A stretch of DNA of 7,631 bases from TMED26 sp002694075 (GTDB taxonomy: Bacteria; Pseudomonadota; Alphaproteobacteria; Thalassobaculales; Thalassobaculaceae): contig JAYYDT010000062.1 in the NCBI GenBank assembly GCA_036160575.1, positions 1-7,631 on the forward strand. The letters are read 5' to 3'. The position numbers and the translations under genes were made by a program. Shown here piece by piece: positions 6,255 through 7,631 of the stretch. The notes below the pieces were generated by a model. That model ran no database searches, was not told the DNA's origin, and saw nothing but the letters and a program-made list of their open reading frames with translations. How positions within the stretch are numbered: position 1 is the stretch's first letter; the number at the start of each line of letters is the position of its first letter.

Positions 6255-6508
6255 AAAACCTCTTCGCTCGCCGTGGCACGCCGGGTCGCGCTAGCCAGAT
6301 CAAGGCATGGGTTTCTCAGCACCTCGCCCTGACCGAGGCCGACCTTGTCACCGTCGCGGAACTCGCTTGTCACGAGCCGGGCTGCCCGCCTATCGAAACC
6401 GTGGTGACGGTTCATGAGCCGGAGGGGCAGCAGCGCAGTTGGCACATACACAGGCCGCTGGCGGAGATCGACCAAGCCGCCATCGTCACCGCTTTGACAG
6501 AGACCTAA
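6251..6508 (+). CDS. Small conserved-looking protein with C-x4-GCPP-x-ET motif
   Basis: The 85-residue protein starts at a GTG that overlaps the WD40 stop as GTGA, with GGAG (6240-6243) seven bases upstream; this decides the start over a GTG at 6224. Its central block ELACHEPGCPPIETVVTV has two cysteines and a histidine close together. The tail contains WHIHRPLAEID. I recall similar small alphaproteobacterial proteins, sometimes labelled nitrate reductase without good reason, next to COG0523 GTPase genes. The function is unknown. The Cys/His cluster could bind a metal, and its position suggests a role with the GTPase and WD40 protein. No signal peptide or membrane segment is seen. Confidence 0.8.
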   Translation: MKNLFARRGTPGRASQIKAWVSQHLALTEADLVTVAELACHEPGCPPIETVVTVHEPEGQQRSWHIHRPLAEIDQAAIVTALTET

Positions 6509-6618
6509 GGCCTCGAACAGGTCGCGGGCCGGCGAAAGGGCACCACTTTGGGTGTCGACCGCCGGTGGGTCGGTTCCCTGAAACCCCGCTGTCAAGGCGG
6601 TGAAGCCAGTCGATCTTG

Positions 6619-6652
6619 GACGGCGCGGCGGATATCTTCTTGCGCCGCCGTC
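6619..6652 (+). terminator. Possible terminator hairpin after the Zur operon
   Basis: GACGGCG (6619-6625) is the reverse complement of CGCCGTC (6646-6652), with a 20-base loop. An alternative pairing within the same stretch uses GCGGCG and CGCCGC. No T-run follows, so it is at best a weak or factor-assisted terminator. Confidence 0.3.
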
Positions 6653-6668
6653 AGGCGTCGGCCATCAC

Positions 6669-6698
6669 TTGTATTACAATAAACAATCTAGATATATG
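6669..6698 (+). promoter_or_regulatory. Promoter-like AT-rich stretch with palindrome before the protease
   Basis: TTGTATTACAA (6669-6679) is an inverted repeat with five-base arms around one T. It contains TTGTAT, a possible -35, and GATATA at 6691-6696 lies 16 bases downstream as a possible -10. The palindrome differs from the one before zur, so common control is not supported by sequence identity. Confidence 0.3.
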
Positions 6699-6737
6699 CG
6701 CGGGGTCTAGCTATTCGCGTGTGGCAAGGAGAGGCCA

Positions 6738-7631
6738 ATGACGACCGATGTCACGACCGCCACGCTGATCATGAGCGCTAGCGAAATCGCCACCCGAAAA
6801 TCCTTCGCCGGCTCCGACAACACCCTGAAGTACTACATTGCCCAAGCCGGCGAGACGACGCCGCAGTTTTCGGCGGCCAGCCCCGGCGGCAGCGCGTGGG
6901 AGCTGGCGACGATCCGTGAAACCGCCGCTAACATCAGCATCCACGCCGATCTCACACTGACCGAGACGAGCGGCGCCAGTGAGGCCGACTTCTATTTCTA
7001 CATCCACGGCACGGCGGATAATTACGCCGTCTACGGCGATAACTCGGGGGCCACTCTTGGCACCCTCACCATGACCTCGTTGAGCGTGCCGAGCGGGGGC
7101 TACTCCACGACCGAAGCGACCTGGAAAGGCATCCTGGTGCATGAAATCGGGCATATGGTCGGGCTTGAGCATCCCTTCGACACTGACGATGGGGATTATG
7201 TCGCGGGGGACGCCACCGAATGGCCCGGCGTGACCGTGATGGGCTGGAACAATACCTGGGATCCGGTTGATTTTCTGCCCATCGACGTGCGCGCCCTGCA
7301 GGAGATTTGGGGCAGCGCGGCGACCGCCGGGGGCGATGCCCTGACCGGTGACAGCGCCGCCAATATCTTCAGCGGCGCCGCCGGCGCCGATACCCTCAGC
7401 GGCGGCGGCGGCGCTGACTTGATTTACGCCAACAAGGGCGATGACCGCCTGGTCGGCGGCGCCGGTGCCGACACTTTGTTCGGCGGCCAGCAAAGCGACG
7501 CGGTGTTCGGCCTCGCCGGCGCCGATCAGGTTTATGGCAACAAACAAAACGACACCCTTCATGGCGGCCTTGGCGACGACAGCTTGTTCGGCGGCCAGAA
7601 CGAAGATGTCCTCTACAGCCAGGTTGGCAAC
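6738..7631 (+). CDS. Serralysin-like zinc metalloprotease with RTX repeats (3' end outside window)
   Basis: The visible 298 residues are the N-terminal part; the frame stays open at the window edge. HEIGHMVGLEHP (135-146) is the HExxHxxGxxHP zinc site of metzincins, with H135, H139 and H145 as ligands and E136 as catalytic base. VMGW (167-170) fits the Met-turn and PIDVRALQEIWG (181-192) the end of the serralysin catalytic domain. From 212 on come RTX calcium-binding nonapeptides. Such proteases leave the cell by type I secretion and fold in external calcium. There is no Sec signal peptide, which fits. ATG 6738 follows AGGAGAGG (6727-6734). The catalytic region is short for family M10B, and no transporter genes are visible. 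A surface or nutrient-scavenging role is likely; the substrate is unknown. Confidence 0.88.
   Translation, partial: MTTDVTTATLIMSASEIATRKSFAGSDNTLKYYIAQAGETTPQFSAASPGGSAWELATIRETAANISIHADLTLTETSGASEADFYFYIHGTADNYAVYGDNSGATLGTLTMTSLSVPSGGYSTTEATWKGILVHEIGHMVGLEHPFDTDDGDYVAGDATEWPGVTVMGWNNTWDPVDFLPIDVRALQEIWGSAATAGGDALTGDSAANIFSGAAGADTLSGGGGADLIYANKGDDRLVGGAGADTLFGGQQSDAVFGLAGADQVYGNKQNDTLHGGLGDDSLFGGQNEDVLYSQVGN
7371..7631 (+). repeat. RTX nonapeptide array with 36-residue higher-order repeat
   Basis: Residues 212-292 of the protease divide without gaps into nine nonapeptides, each with an Asp at position 7, and a partial tenth follows to the edge. Residues 230-265 and 266-298 repeat as blocks of four nonapeptides: YANKGDDRL with YGNKQNDTL, VGGAGADTL with HGGLGDDSL, and FGGQQSDAV with FGGQNEDVL. 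At DNA level TTGTTCGGCGGCCAG is identical at 7476-7490 and 7584-7598, 108 bases apart. Several units deviate from the GGxGxD consensus. Confidence 0.85.

Larger units (their letters stand above)
6509..6737. promoter_or_regulatory. Intergenic region between the Zur operon and the RTX protease
   Basis: No gene is supported in these 229 bases. The left part is GC-rich with several hairpins, for example CGACC (6556-6560) with GGTCG (6568-6572). The right part, about 6665-6700, turns AT-rich and looks like a promoter. This change suggests that the operon ends here and the protease is transcribed separately. Confidence 0.45.

Noticed and set aside
6711..7562. 283-codon open frame on the minus strand
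   Set aside because: It is antisense to the RTX protease; its Gly/Ala/Val-rich text mirrors the GGxGxD repeats.
7371..7631. Tandem-looking repeats considered as a CRISPR or satellite array
   Set aside because: They are in frame with the protease and encode RTX nonapeptides; there are no uniform repeats separated by unique spacers.

Overview
The window looks like a chromosomal piece of an alphaproteobacterium, perhaps Rhodospirillales-like. This rests on three things: a Zur/COG0523/WD40/small-protein cluster of a kind I associate with that class, a TPR-glycosyltransferase-9-like fusion protein, and an RTX protease whose repeats (YGNK..D, FGGQ..D) resemble RTX proteins of magnetospirilla and relatives. 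The assignment is inferred from protein character only. Composition is mixed. Sample 60-base blocks run from about 30 to 45 % G+C around 2280-3180 to about 65-67 % in the Zur/CobW genes.

Layout. Positions 1-517 hold no convincing gene: they are stop-rich, with several short palindromes and a repeated CGGTGAT motif. A minus-strand gene (518-2218) encodes a protein with N-terminal TPRs and a C-terminal glycosyltransferase-9-like domain. Across an AT-rich divergent gap of 436 bases lies a plus-strand sulfotransferase-like gene (2655-3512). The two could act on the same surface glycan or glycoprotein, but this is inference from family and position. After a gap of about 300 bases comes a compact plus-strand operon: a Fur-family regulator, most likely Zur (3812-4216); a COG0523/CobW-family GTPase metallochaperone (4228-5196); a WD40-type beta-propeller protein (5193-6254); and an 85-residue protein with a C-x4-GCPP-x-ET motif (6251-6508). 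The junctions are an 11-base gap, an ATGA overlap and a GTGA overlap, so translation is probably coupled. A 15-base palindrome (3740-3754) overlaps a possible -10 upstream of zur and is a candidate autoregulatory operator.

After 229 bases with a possible terminator hairpin and an AT-rich promoter-like stretch, a serralysin-like zinc metalloprotease with RTX repeats begins at 6738 and runs off the right edge. Its leaderless start and RTX array point to type I secretion.

How the genes may work together: Zur would repress the operon when zinc is plentiful. Under zinc limitation the GTPase would deliver zinc to client proteins, and the WD40 and small proteins are conserved-looking but functionally undefined partners. 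The neighbouring zinc- and calcium-dependent protease has its own promoter region, and any regulatory link to Zur is unproven. No tRNA, rRNA, CRISPR array or intact mobile element was seen.
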